Of a stretch of 64,000 nucleotides of DNA, positions 42,114 through 50,179 are shown one piece after another. Position numbers and translations under genes: made by a program. The stretch comes from Nocardia jinanensis (lineage in GTDB: Bacteria; Actinomycetota; Actinomycetes; Mycobacteriales; Mycobacteriaceae). The stretch's first letter is position 1. Every line of letters begins with the position of its first letter. The stretch spans positions 51,940 through 115,939 of the forward strand of contig NZ_BMMH01000016.1 in NCBI RefSeq assembly GCF_014645735.1, read 5' to 3'. The notes beneath the pieces are model-generated. The model did no database searches. It worked only from the letters and a program-made list of their open reading frames with translations, and was not told the origin of the DNA.

Positions 42114-43741
42114 GCTCGAAGCCGGGCACCGCGGTCCGGGACCGGGAGGCAGGGACGAATGCCGAAGCGGTCATCGCGGATCAGGTGCTGGATGCACGAC
42201 TGCTACCGGCTACGCTGACCTGCTGGTCGGTCACCATCCTCGCGATCGGTGCCGGGTGGGTCACCGGGGTGATCGTCGCCTGCGCGCTGGCAGTGCTCGC
42301 CCTGGTGTCGTGGGGACTGCTGTGGACCGGTATCGCCCACCGCAGCGAACGCCGCCGTGTCGTCGCGACGATGGTGCTGGGCGCCGCGCTGATCGGCTCG
42401 GCATTCGCCTGCGCCGGGTCATGGCGGGAGCATCAGGTCGGCGTGCACCCGCTGCGCTCGGTGCCCGGCGCGGCGACGATCGATGTGGTGATGGTGCCGG
42501 GCGACGATCCGAAACCGGTGCGCAGCAGTGGTTCCGGAGCCGGGCGGCTCTGGGTGGTGCGCGGCGATCTGCGGGAGTTCCGGTATCGCGACCGAGTGGT
42601 GCGCGGCGGTGGGGCGTTGGTCGTCCTGGCGGCGGGACCGGTCTGGGGTGAGCTGCTGCCGGGGCAGCCGATCGAATTCCGGGCGCGGCCCACACCTCCG
42701 CGGCAACACGATCTCACGGTGGTTACTCTGCGGCCGGTGGGTGAGCCCGCCGTCGCGGGACCGCTGCCGTGGTGGCAAGCGGCCGCCGATTCGGTGCGTT
42801 CAGACCTGGTCGCGGTAGCCGGCCGGGCGCTCGCTCCGGACCCGGCCGGATTGTTGCCCGCGCTCGTCGTCGGCGATACCTCGGCACTGAGCGATCGGGT
42901 GCACGACGACTTCGTCACCGCCGGTCTCCAGCACCTCACCGTGGTCAGCGGTGCGAATTTTTCCATTCTGCTCACCGCCGTGCTCGCCGCCACCCGCCTG
43001 CTCACCGTGGGTCCGCGCCTGTCGCTGCTCTGTGCCGCGGTGGCGCTGGTGTCGTTCGTGATCATCGCCCGGCCCGATCCGAGTGTGCTACGAGCGGCCG
43101 CCATGGGATCGGTGACGCTGCTGGCCCTGCTGACCGGCCGCCGCAAACAAGCACTTCCCGCCCTGTGCGCCGGGGTGATCGGTCTGCTGGCGCTGTGGCC
43201 CGCTCTCGCCGTGCAGGCCGGGTTCGCCCTCTCGGTCCTCGCGACCGGGGCCCTGCTCCTGCTCGCCCCGAGCTGGTCCGATCACCTGCGGGCCCGTGGC
43301 TGGTGGCGGCTACCGGCCGAACTGGTCGCGGTGGCCGCGGCGGCCTTCGTTGTCACGACACCGATCACCATCGCGCTGTCCGGGAGGCTCAGCCTGGTCG
43401 CCGTCGTCGCGAATATCCTCGTCGCCCCGGTGATCGCCCCGATCACCATCGGCGGAGCCCTGGCAGCCGCGGCGGCTTCCTGCTGGGATCCGCTCGCCCA
43501 GCTGATCCTGCGCACCACGGGACCCCCGCTGTGGTGGCTGCTCAGCGTGGCCACCGAGGCGGCCGCCCTTCCGGGCGCGGAGATCACGGTCCCGGATGGT
43601 TCGGCCGGCGGCCTGCTCGCCGCGGCGGTCGTCGCCGGAGGGATCACGGCTCTGCGGCTACCCCGGGTACGGCGAGTACTGGCGGCCGTAGCGATCGGAG
43701 CTCTCGCCGCCTACGTGATGCTGATTTTCTGGCTCAGCTGA
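42110..43741 (+). CDS. comEC: ComEC/Rec2-type DNA translocation channel
   Basis: This 543-aa membrane protein starts at GTG 42110. An N-terminal pair of helices (~35-75) precedes the OB-fold-like region (DVVMVPGDDPKPV, LWVVRGDLREFR). The Competence domain (~260-540) has LLPALVVGDTSAL, DFVTAGLQHLTVVSGANFSILL and RAAAMGSVTLLALL, plus about ten helices. The C-terminal beta-lactamase-like domain of many ComEC proteins is absent, as in mycobacterial homologues. It would import single-stranded DNA after ComEA binding; natural competence in this genus is unproven. Confidence 0.9.
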   Translation: MSSKPGTAVRDREAGTNAEAVIADQVLDARLLPATLTCWSVTILAIGAGWVTGVIVACALAVLALVSWGLLWTGIAHRSERRRVVATMVLGAALIGSAFACAGSWREHQVGVHPLRSVPGAATIDVVMVPGDDPKPVRSSGSGAGRLWVVRGDLREFRYRDRVVRGGGALVVLAAGPVWGELLPGQPIEFRARPTPPRQHDLTVVTLRPVGEPAVAGPLPWWQAAADSVRSDLVAVAGRALAPDPAGLLPALVVGDTSALSDRVHDDFVTAGLQHLTVVSGANFSILLTAVLAATRLLTVGPRLSLLCAAVALVSFVIIARPDPSVLRAAAMGSVTLLALLTGRRKQALPALCAGVIGLLALWPALAVQAGFALSVLATGALLLLAPSWSDHLRARGWWRLPAELVAVAAAAFVVTTPITIALSGRLSLVAVVANILVAPVIAPITIGGALAAAAASCWDPLAQLILRTTGPPLWWLLSVATEAAALPGAEITVPDGSAGGLLAAAVVAGGITALRLPRVRRVLAAVAIGALAAYVMLIFWLS

Positions 43742-43831
43742 TCTGCGGCGGCGCCGGTTCGCCGGTGCCGGCGGCGTGCCGGCCGGGAGCGCCGCCGTGT
43801 GCGAAGGGGCGGGGTGGGTAACCGGGGGCGG

Positions 43832-44962
43832 CTAGTGCGAACGGCGCGTTCGCGCGCGATAGCCGTCCAGGACATCGCGGCGCAGCAGATGGCCGAAACC
43901 GGCGGACTCCAGCCGTGCGCCGAGCTGGGCTTCGGTAATGCCCAGCTGGGCCGCGGTCTCGGCCGGGTGCCAGTCCGCGGCGGCGAGCCGGTTGAGCAGA
44001 TATCCGCGCCGCACCTGGTTCTCCCCGAGCCGGAAGGTCTTCAGGTACACCACCCGGCCTTTCGCGTCGGTGATCGTCTCGCCGATGTGGTTCTCCCGTT
44101 TCAGCTGGAACGGCGGCAGGAAACGCGACAGGGTGAAGCGGCCCATCCGGTGCACCCGCTCCCATGTGTACGTGCTGTCGACCAGGCCGTCGGCCATGGT
44201 CGTGTCGTGGAAGTGAATCCAGGCCCGCTCCTGCTGGGTGGCATGCGCTCTGAGGTCGGCGATGGATCGGATCCCGGAATCGGGCAGGCGGACGCGGAAC
44301 TCACCCACCGGCGGGTGGAAGGAGTAGTGGTGGATCAGTTCTCCGTACAGGTCCTGCACCAGACTGGGATGCAACATCCGGTAGTCGTCCGGATGCGGTA
44401 CCACGAAGCCCGCGGCGAGCGCGTCAGCGACGTAGATCAGCACACCGCACTGGTCCGGATGGATCTCGAAAACCCGCAGCGCGTCCGGTAGTCCGCTCAC
44501 CTCCGCCCCCAGGTAGGCCTGTTCTGTGCGCGGCGAAAGACCGTTGCGCAATGCTCGTCGCGACCACTCTTCCCAGGCGATCACCGGACCACCGAAGTGC
44601 AGGGACAGATAACCTTCCAACGCCAGGTGCAGGGGGAGGAAACGGAGCCGGGTCCGGCTCTGCCGCCGTGCCATCCGGTGCGGGAAGTGCAACCGCATCC
44701 GGTCCGGCCGAGTGGCGGCCAGTTGTGTGCCGTAGGCGGCGGTCGGTACGCCGTCACCGCTCCAGTCGGCAACGAAACCGTGTGGAATATAGGAGGTGTA
44801 GTGGTGACGGCCGAGGTCGACGACGCCGAGTTCCGCGTCGTAGAGCTCGGCGTGCAGCCGTAACCCGGCCACCGGGTGCGCGCGCAGTAGTGGTACCAGC
44901 CGTATACCACCCCGGACCTGGGCGGGACCGGTGGTCGGACCGCTGAGGTCCAGAGCGGTCAT
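43832..44962 (-). CDS. ARPP-2-like protein partnered with TROVE/vWA
   Basis: This 376-aa protein begins MTALDLSGPTTGPAQVRGGIRLVPLL and contains TSYIPHGFVADW, RFLPLHLALEGYLSLHFGGPVIAWEEWSR, DALRVFEIHPDQCGVLIYVADALAAGFVVPHPDDY and HPSLVQDLYGELI. I recall this pattern from actinobacterial proteins called ARPP-2 domain. The C-terminus has a Fis-like helix-turn-helix (AETAAQLGITEAQLGARL). ATG overlaps the upstream stop as ATGA, so it is made with the TROVE/vWA-like protein. No enzymatic role is known. Confidence 0.6.
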   Translation of the reverse strand: MTALDLSGPTTGPAQVRGGIRLVPLLRAHPVAGLRLHAELYDAELGVVDLGRHHYTSYIPHGFVADWSGDGVPTAAYGTQLAATRPDRMRLHFPHRMARRQSRTRLRFLPLHLALEGYLSLHFGGPVIAWEEWSRRALRNGLSPRTEQAYLGAEVSGLPDALRVFEIHPDQCGVLIYVADALAAGFVVPHPDDYRMLHPSLVQDLYGELIHHYSFHPPVGEFRVRLPDSGIRSIADLRAHATQQERAWIHFHDTTMADGLVDSTYTWERVHRMGRFTLSRFLPPFQLKRENHIGETITDAKGRVVYLKTFRLGENQVRRGYLLNRLAAADWHPAETAAQLGITEAQLGARLESAGFGHLLRRDVLDGYRARTRRSH

Positions 44963-46380
44963 CGCGCCTCCAGGAATTGCCGGATCCGTGCGTCCAGATA
45001 GGCCGTCAGCTCGGATAATCCGGTATGCCCGGCGGCGAAATGGGCCAGTTCCACCAGGGCCGGGAGATCTTCGGCATCCCGGATCCCGACGGTCGGCACA
45101 GTCGCGGACAGCCGGCGGACCTCGAAATCACCGGCGTCGTACACCGGGTTGAGGTGCACGATATCGACCCGGCTGTCCGTATCCAGGCAGGTACGCCAGA
45201 CGCGCAGTACCTCGGCGGCCAGGCCGGGCGGGGCGTTGTCCCAGCCGTCGGAAACGATGACGAGCCGGTCGGGTGCTGAGTCGAGGGCGTCGATGATCCG
45301 GTGGCCGAGTGGGGTGGCGCCGTAGGGATAACCGAGGACGGCATCGGTACGACCGGACGTCCACAGCGCGATGTATTCGGCGGCGAGCGTACGCAGCAGG
45401 TAGTGGGACGCGAGAGCCACGGCGAGCGGCCGGCGTCGCTTCGCGGTGGATCCGGAACTGGAGAAGCTGTCGTCCAGCACGGCCGCGACCCGGCCCCAGC
45501 GCCCGGACTCGGTGCCGGCCGCACGACGCGCCGCGGTGGCCAGGGCTTCGTCTAGTTCCGCGCGGCGCCGGACCCGATCGTCGAGCGGGAGCGACAGGAC
45601 ATAGGAGGCCAGCCGGGTCAACGGCATGCGGCGCAGCTCCGTGTGTACCGCGCCCGCGTCGTGCCGGCGGGCGCTCTCCTGGAGGCGCAGCTGTTCCAGC
45701 CGGGTCATCCGGGGTGCGATGCGCTCGAGGAATTCGCCGCGGTCGATTCCGCGGCGGGCGGCGAAGCCCTCGGCGACCGTGAAGGGTAGATCGTAGAGCT
45801 TGTTCTTCGCGTAGTGGGCCTCGCGCCAGGCGTTCAGCAGCGGGGCGGTGAACCGTGTACCGCCGTGCGGTGCGAACAGGAACTCACCGACTTCCTCGTG
45901 CGGGGGTGCGAGATGGGTATGCCGCAGGGTCAGCTCGAGCGCGTTGCGGTACTTCACGGCATCGAGAGTGGGATCGGTGCGGCTCGCGAGCCAATCACGG
46001 ATGATGGCCCGGGTCCGGCGATTGTTGACCCCCGCCTTACGCAGATCACCGAATAGCCGGTAGACGCGCTGCGGCGGTAGCGATCCCAGTCGCCGTGCGA
46101 TCAGGCGGCCCTCGGTCCGCCGCTGCGCCACGTTCGCCTCGCCCGCGGAGTCCAGTAACCGCCGGATGATCAGCGCCGCATTGTGGTCGTTGATATCGAG
46201 GGCCAGCGTCGCGGTGTAGAGGTCGCGATAGTTACCGAGCACATAGTCGTGCAGAAAATCCAGCGACAGCCGCTGGTGACTCTCTCCCGAATGGAATTCA
46301 CGCTGGCCGGTCGCGGTGATCGCGGCGTTGGCGAACACCAACACATCCTCGGCGGCAAGCCGATCGCCGCGCGCACTCAT
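44959..46380 (-). CDS. TROVE/vWA (Ro60-like) protein
   Basis: The 473-aa product has an N-terminal helical-repeat region (residues ~40-290: KAGVNNRRTRAIIRDWL, KYRNALELTLRHTH) reminiscent of TROVE modules that bind noncoding RNA. A C-terminal vWA domain follows, with MIDAS LDDSFSSS (Asp303/304, Ser305, Ser307) and VIVSDGWDN at 376-382. ATG 46380 has GGGGGTAGG upstream. In bacteria TROVE-vWA proteins are tied to RNA repair and quality control. It is the first gene of a two-gene operon. No Y-RNA gene is evident. Confidence 0.6.
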   Translation of the reverse strand: MSARGDRLAAEDVLVFANAAITATGQREFHSGESHQRLSLDFLHDYVLGNYRDLYTATLALDINDHNAALIIRRLLDSAGEANVAQRRTEGRLIARRLGSLPPQRVYRLFGDLRKAGVNNRRTRAIIRDWLASRTDPTLDAVKYRNALELTLRHTHLAPPHEEVGEFLFAPHGGTRFTAPLLNAWREAHYAKNKLYDLPFTVAEGFAARRGIDRGEFLERIAPRMTRLEQLRLQESARRHDAGAVHTELRRMPLTRLASYVLSLPLDDRVRRRAELDEALATAARRAAGTESGRWGRVAAVLDDSFSSSGSTAKRRRPLAVALASHYLLRTLAAEYIALWTSGRTDAVLGYPYGATPLGHRIIDALDSAPDRLVIVSDGWDNAPPGLAAEVLRVWRTCLDTDSRVDIVHLNPVYDAGDFEVRRLSATVPTVGIRDAEDLPALVELAHFAAGHTGLSELTAYLDARIRQFLEAR

Positions 46381-46619
46381 ACCTACCCCCGGCCATCGTT
46401 GGGCGCCGGCCGGGGAATGGGGGTGCGAACAGCGAATTGGCTGCGGTAGAGGCAACGTCCGGAAGTCGCGCCGGAGTCCCGCGGCCGGCGCCTCGGACGG
46501 TAGCAAAGGCCGGTAGCGCCTGTCTCCTGGTTATCCCCCGCCAGGGGGAATGGAAGCGGATCCGGCCGCATCGCCCGGGCTGCGGCGGGCGGTCGGGGCG
46601 CCGCCGTACGATCGGAGCC

Positions 46620-47591
46620 GTGAGCGAGCGACCTGCGGCCCTGCATCTGGTGCTGGGCGATGAGGAACTGCTGATCCAGCGTGCGGTGGCCGGGGTGGCC
46701 GGGCAGATCCGGGCAATCGCCCCGGACCCGGAGGCGGTGCCGGTGGACCGGCTGCGGGCCGGTGACGCCGGCAGCGCGGAGTTGGCGGAGCTGCTGAGCC
46801 CCTCGCTGTTCGCCGAGGATCGGATCATTGTTCTCGAGGCCGCGGACCAGGCGGGCAAGGATGCTGTGGCCGTGATCTCCGCGGCCGCGGCCGCGCCGCC
46901 CGACGGGGTGGTGCTGATGGTGGTGCACTCCGGCGGGGGCCGCGCCAAAGCCCTGGTCCCGGAGCTGCGGAAGGCCGGGGCGGTGGTACACGAATGCGCG
47001 AAGCTCACCAAGGCCTCGGAGCGGACCGAATTCGTCCGGTCCGAATTCCGGACGGCCGGGGTACGGGCCGCCGCGGATGTGGTGCAGGCGGTACTGGACG
47101 CGGTGGGGTCGGAGCTGCGCGAGCTGGCGGCGGCCTGTTCGCAGCTGGTCGCCGATACCGGGGGCAAGCTGGATGTGGCGGCAGTGCGCCGGTACTACTC
47201 AGGCAAGGCGGAGGTCTCCGGGTTCGAGGTCGCGGATCTGACGGTCGCCGGGAACCGGGCGGGCGCGGTGGAGGCGCTGCGCTGGGCGCAGGACCGCGGG
47301 GTACCGCATGTGGTGCTGGCCGACGCACTGGCCGATTCGGTGCACACCATCGCGAAGGTGGGCTCGGCGGGTCGGGGAGATCCGTTCAAGCTGGCGGGTC
47401 CGCTGGGAATGCCGCCGTGGAAGGTGAAGAAGGCCCAGGGCCAGGCCCGTGGCTGGACTCCGGCCACGATCGGGTCGGCGCTGCAGGTCGTGGCGACGCT
47501 GAACGCTGATGTCAAAGGTGGCGCCGCCGACTCCGGGTTCGCACTCGAGGACGCCGTTCTGAAGCTCCTCGCTCTGCACGGACGCAGCTGA
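46620..47591 (+). CDS. holA: DNA polymerase III delta subunit
   Basis: This 323-aa clamp-loader subunit opens the sliding clamp. The N-terminal ALHLVLGDEELLIQRAV replaces Walker A in the delta-subunit fold. DRIIVLEAADQAGKDAV, KLTKASERTEFVRSEF and ELREL(AAAC)SQLVADTGG follow, with C-terminal DPFKLAGPLGMPPWKVKKAQGQARGW. GTG 46620 has CGGAGC upstream. In mycobacteria holA lies between comEC and rpsT, exactly as here except for the inserted TROVE pair. Confidence 0.92.
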   Translation: MSERPAALHLVLGDEELLIQRAVAGVAGQIRAIAPDPEAVPVDRLRAGDAGSAELAELLSPSLFAEDRIIVLEAADQAGKDAVAVISAAAAAPPDGVVLMVVHSGGGRAKALVPELRKAGAVVHECAKLTKASERTEFVRSEFRTAGVRAAADVVQAVLDAVGSELRELAAACSQLVADTGGKLDVAAVRRYYSGKAEVSGFEVADLTVAGNRAGAVEALRWAQDRGVPHVVLADALADSVHTIAKVGSAGRGDPFKLAGPLGMPPWKVKKAQGQARGWTPATIGSALQVVATLNADVKGGAADSGFALEDAVLKLLALHGRS

Positions 47592-47683
47592 CGGACCGGT
47601 GATCGGCCGGGCGGGGGAGGGCCGCGTCGTGCTGCGCGATTCGAGAGCGCCGTGTGCTGCGCTGTTCGTCCGGCGCCGAGTTG

Positions 47684-47929
47684 CTATTCGACGGCGCTGA
47701 GCTCCAGTGCTTCCTCGGCCGCTTCGTCGTAGCGGCCGTCCCATTCTTCGTAGACGGGGGTCTCCTCGTCTCGAGTGACCATCCAGACCACCACGTGCCC
47801 ACCGTCGTCGTCGGCCGGGGCCAGCACGTTTTCGATCTTCACTCCGATACCGAGGACTTCGGCCGCCCGGATCACACCGGGCAGATCCTCGGCTTGGACT
47901 ACCGATTGGTTCGCATACACCGTAACCAT
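47684..47929 (-). CDS. Small conserved acidic protein
   Basis: This 81-aa protein (ATG 47929) has VTVYANQSVVQAEDLPGVIRAAEVLGIGVKIENVL and an acidic C-terminus (EEWDGRYDEAAEEALELSAVE). It is compact, alpha/beta-like, cytoplasmic, with no membrane or signal segments. I believe it is a small hypothetical conserved in Nocardia but cannot name a family. It lies convergent with holA. Confidence 0.6.
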   Translation of the reverse strand: MVTVYANQSVVQAEDLPGVIRAAEVLGIGVKIENVLAPADDDGGHVVVWMVTRDEETPVYEEWDGRYDEAAEEALELSAVE

Positions 47930-48019
47930 GCGCCGCATGCTACGGCAGGGAGCGCGGGCCCGGCTCGGCGCCATCCGGGAACACCGAGAAATGCGCTGCT
48001 GACCGGGGGTGGCGACACC

Positions 48020-48053
48020 AAAAGCCGCCACGGTCCTCAATGCCGCGGCGGCT
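48020..48053 (-). terminator. Terminator after rpsT
   Basis: On the minus strand AGCCGCCGCGG pairs with CCGTGGCGGCT (11 bp, one G-U) around a 9-nt loop and is followed by TTTT. It lies 24 nt after the rpsT stop. Confidence 0.85.
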
Positions 48054-48076
48054 GTGCGTCGAAAGTATTCGGAAGG

Positions 48077-48337
48077 TCAGATCTTGTTGAGGGCGGTCGC
48101 CATCGCCGACTTCTTGTTGGCGGCCTGATTGGCGTGGATTACGCCCTTGGACGCGGCCTTGTCGAGCTTGCGGCTCACGAAACGCAGGCGCTCGGCGGCG
48201 CCTTCCTTGTCGCCGGCCGCGGCAGCGGTCCGGAAGGCACGGATATGGGTGCGCAGTTCGGACTTCACCGACTGGTTGCGCTGACGCGCGGCCTCGTTGG
48301 TGCGGATCCGCTTGATCTGGGACTTGATATTTGCCAC
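48077..48337 (-). CDS. rpsT: 30S ribosomal protein S20
   Basis: The 86-aa product starts MANIKSQIKRIRTNEAARQRN and ends KGVIHANQAANKKSAMA, both diagnostic of S20, a helical-bundle protein bound to 16S rRNA. GTG start with AGAGGA upstream. It stands alone with its own terminator and lies opposite holA, the order seen in mycobacteria. Confidence 0.96.
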   Translation of the reverse strand: MANIKSQIKRIRTNEAARQRNQSVKSELRTHIRAFRTAAAAGDKEGAAERLRFVSRKLDKAASKGVIHANQAANKKSAMATALNKI

Positions 48338-48392
48338 GCCGGTATCCTCTGGTTCCTGTCTGGTTCGGTCGGAAAGTCTGTGTGCACCCCCG

Positions 48393-48414
48393 CCCTGGTG
48401 CTCATCCACCAGGG
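48393..48414. other. Hairpin in the rpsT-aquaporin divergent region
   Basis: CCCTGGTG (48393-48400) and CACCAGGG (48407-48414) form a perfect 8-bp stem with a 6-nt loop. The rest of the 316-bp divergent gap (48338-48653) has no gene; it must hold both promoters. A second small palindrome CCAGGCCCTGG occurs near 48460. The hairpin could be part of the S20 leader. Confidence 0.5.
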
Positions 48415-48653
48415 GAAACAACCGGGCACGGGGTAGGCAACGCCGAGTGGCCAGGTTACCAGGCCCTGGCAGCGCGACGAAATCGTGGGCCGATCGTCAT
48501 ATCGTGGGCGAGTCGATGTCGTTGTGTGGACCGATCGTCGCGCGTAAGGTCGCCCGCGATCAGCGTAGGTGTTTTTCCCAGCAGGACCCAGGTTTCCCGG
48601 TGTGCGCCCCCGGAAGCAGGCGGGGCGGCGATCCTCTCGGAAGGTGGACCGGT

Positions 48654-49448
48654 ATGTCTCCCACTGCGCAGGAAAAAGAAGCAGTCCTCGAGGGCGTCGA
48701 ACCAGCGGTTCCGTCCGACCCCAAGAAATGGGCCGCCGAGGCGTTCGGCACGTTCGTGCTGGTGATGGGCGGTGTGGGGACAGCGGTACTGGCGGGGGAG
48801 AAGGTGGGGCCACTCGGTGTCGCGCTGGCCTTCGGGCTGTCTCTGCTGGTCCTGGTGTACGCGATCGGGCCGGTCTCGGGCTGTCACGTGAACCCGGCCG
48901 TCACGGTGGGCCAGTTCCTCATGGGCCGGTTGTCACCGGTCAGCGCGGCGGGCTACATCGTCGCCCAGGTGGTGGGCGGTCTGGTCGCGGGGCTGGTGCT
49001 GTTCGCGATCGCGAAGAACCTGCCCGCCTACGACCGCGCTGCCGACGGGCTGGGTGCCAACGGCTGGGGTTCGCACAGTCCGTCGGCGGTCACCGGTCCC
49101 GCGGGTGAGGTGGTGATCCAGAACGGCTACGGCTCGGCCGCCATGATCATCATCGAGGTGATGCTCACCGCGCTGATGGTCTTCGTGGTGCTGGCCGCGA
49201 CCGATCGCGTTTCCGAGATTCCGCAGGCGGGTCTGGCCATCGGTTTCACCCTCGCGGTGATCCACCTGATCTCGATCCCGGTCGACAACACCTCGGTGAA
49301 CCCCGCGCGCAGTCTGGCGGTGGCGCCTTTCCAGGACGGCGCGATGGGACAGCTGTGGGCCTTCATCGTGTTCCCGCTGATCGGCGGTGTGCTGGGCGCG
49401 CTGGTCTACGGCATGTTGTTCGGCCGCTCCCGCGACCTGGAGGTCTGA
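48654..49448 (+). CDS. aqpZ: Aquaporin Z-type water channel
   Basis: This 264-aa six-helix channel carries two NPA boxes, HVNPAVT and SVNPARS. The selectivity-filter His in VIHLISIPVDNTSVNPARS matches AqpZ-type water-selective channels rather than glycerol facilitators. A 30-residue charged N-terminus precedes the first helix. ATG has GGAAGGTGG upstream. Monocistronic. Confidence 0.93.
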   Translation: MSPTAQEKEAVLEGVEPAVPSDPKKWAAEAFGTFVLVMGGVGTAVLAGEKVGPLGVALAFGLSLLVLVYAIGPVSGCHVNPAVTVGQFLMGRLSPVSAAGYIVAQVVGGLVAGLVLFAIAKNLPAYDRAADGLGANGWGSHSPSAVTGPAGEVVIQNGYGSAAMIIIEVMLTALMVFVVLAATDRVSEIPQAGLAIGFTLAVIHLISIPVDNTSVNPARSLAVAPFQDGAMGQLWAFIVFPLIGGVLGALVYGMLFGRSRDLEV

Positions 49449-49464
49449 CCGCCCCGGCCGCCCG

Positions 49465-50046
49465 TCAGCTCCAGTGGTATTCGCGGACGAGCCGGTGGGC
49501 GACCAGATCGAACAGTGTGCGCGGCAGGATTGCGCCCTCGCGGCGGATACCGTCCTCGGGGACGTCGAGTACGCGGTCCAGCCGCACCCAGCTGTCGCGG
49601 CCCTGGTGGTCCCAGGTGCCGGCCCCGATCCCGATCCAGTCCGGATCGTTGCCGCGTACCGGGTTGGAGCTGAGCATGAGCCCGAGCAGGGTGGTGGCGT
49701 CGCGTCCGACGACCAGCACCGGGCGGTCCTTGCCGTTGTTCGGATCCTCTTCGAAGGGGACCCAGGTCCACACGATCTCGCCGGGGTCGGCGCGGCCGTC
49801 CAACTGGGGCGCGTATACGACACGGCGGGCGCGCTGGGCGGTCGGCACCGGAGTCGACGCCGCGGGCCGCACCGGGATACCACCCGGGCCGGCGGGGCGG
49901 CGGTCACGGCCCGATCCGTCACGTGCACTCCGGCGGTCGAGCAGGGCCCCGACCAGTCGCGGCGCCTGCCGTTTGACGATCTTCGGACCCTGTTGTCTCG
50001 CGATCGCGGTGAGTTGCTTGCCGAGACTGTTCCAACTTCGGGCCAT
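49465..50046 (-). CDS. PemK/MazF-like protein
   Basis: This 193-aa protein has a basic, low-complexity N-terminal half and a C-terminal PemK/MazF-like SH3-barrel fold (GEIVWTWVPFEEDPNNGKDRPVLVVGRD, DSWVRLDRVLDVPEDGIRREGAIL). The KDRPVLVV-type motif and late SWV.L. are typical, but no antitoxin gene adjoins. The homologue is conserved next to lepA in mycobacteria, which argues for a housekeeping role rather than a toxin. ATG 50046 chosen; an upstream ATG at 50073 is possible. Confidence 0.75.
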   Translation of the reverse strand: MARSWNSLGKQLTAIARQQGPKIVKRQAPRLVGALLDRRSARDGSGRDRRPAGPGGIPVRPAASTPVPTAQRARRVVYAPQLDGRADPGEIVWTWVPFEEDPNNGKDRPVLVVGRDATTLLGLMLSSNPVRGNDPDWIGIGAGTWDHQGRDSWVRLDRVLDVPEDGIRREGAILPRTLFDLVAHRLVREYHWS

Positions 50047-50179
50047 CTCAGGAGAATAACGCCACCCCGCCAACGGCGTTATCGCCTCCGGCGGACCGCG
50101 GCGGGACCTGGGGCGCAGTGGGCGGGGCCCAGCATGGGACGATGGTCGGCACTACGCCCGATACCCAATGAGGAGTGGA

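Noticed and set aside
30755..46380. RtcB and the TROVE/vWA pair as one RNA-repair system
   Set aside because: They are about 13 kb apart with conserved housekeeping operons between them; co-location in the window is not evidence of linkage.
49465..50046. A functional MazF-type toxin-antitoxin locus
   Set aside because: No antitoxin gene adjoins, the N-terminal half is atypical, and the gene is a conserved lepA neighbour.
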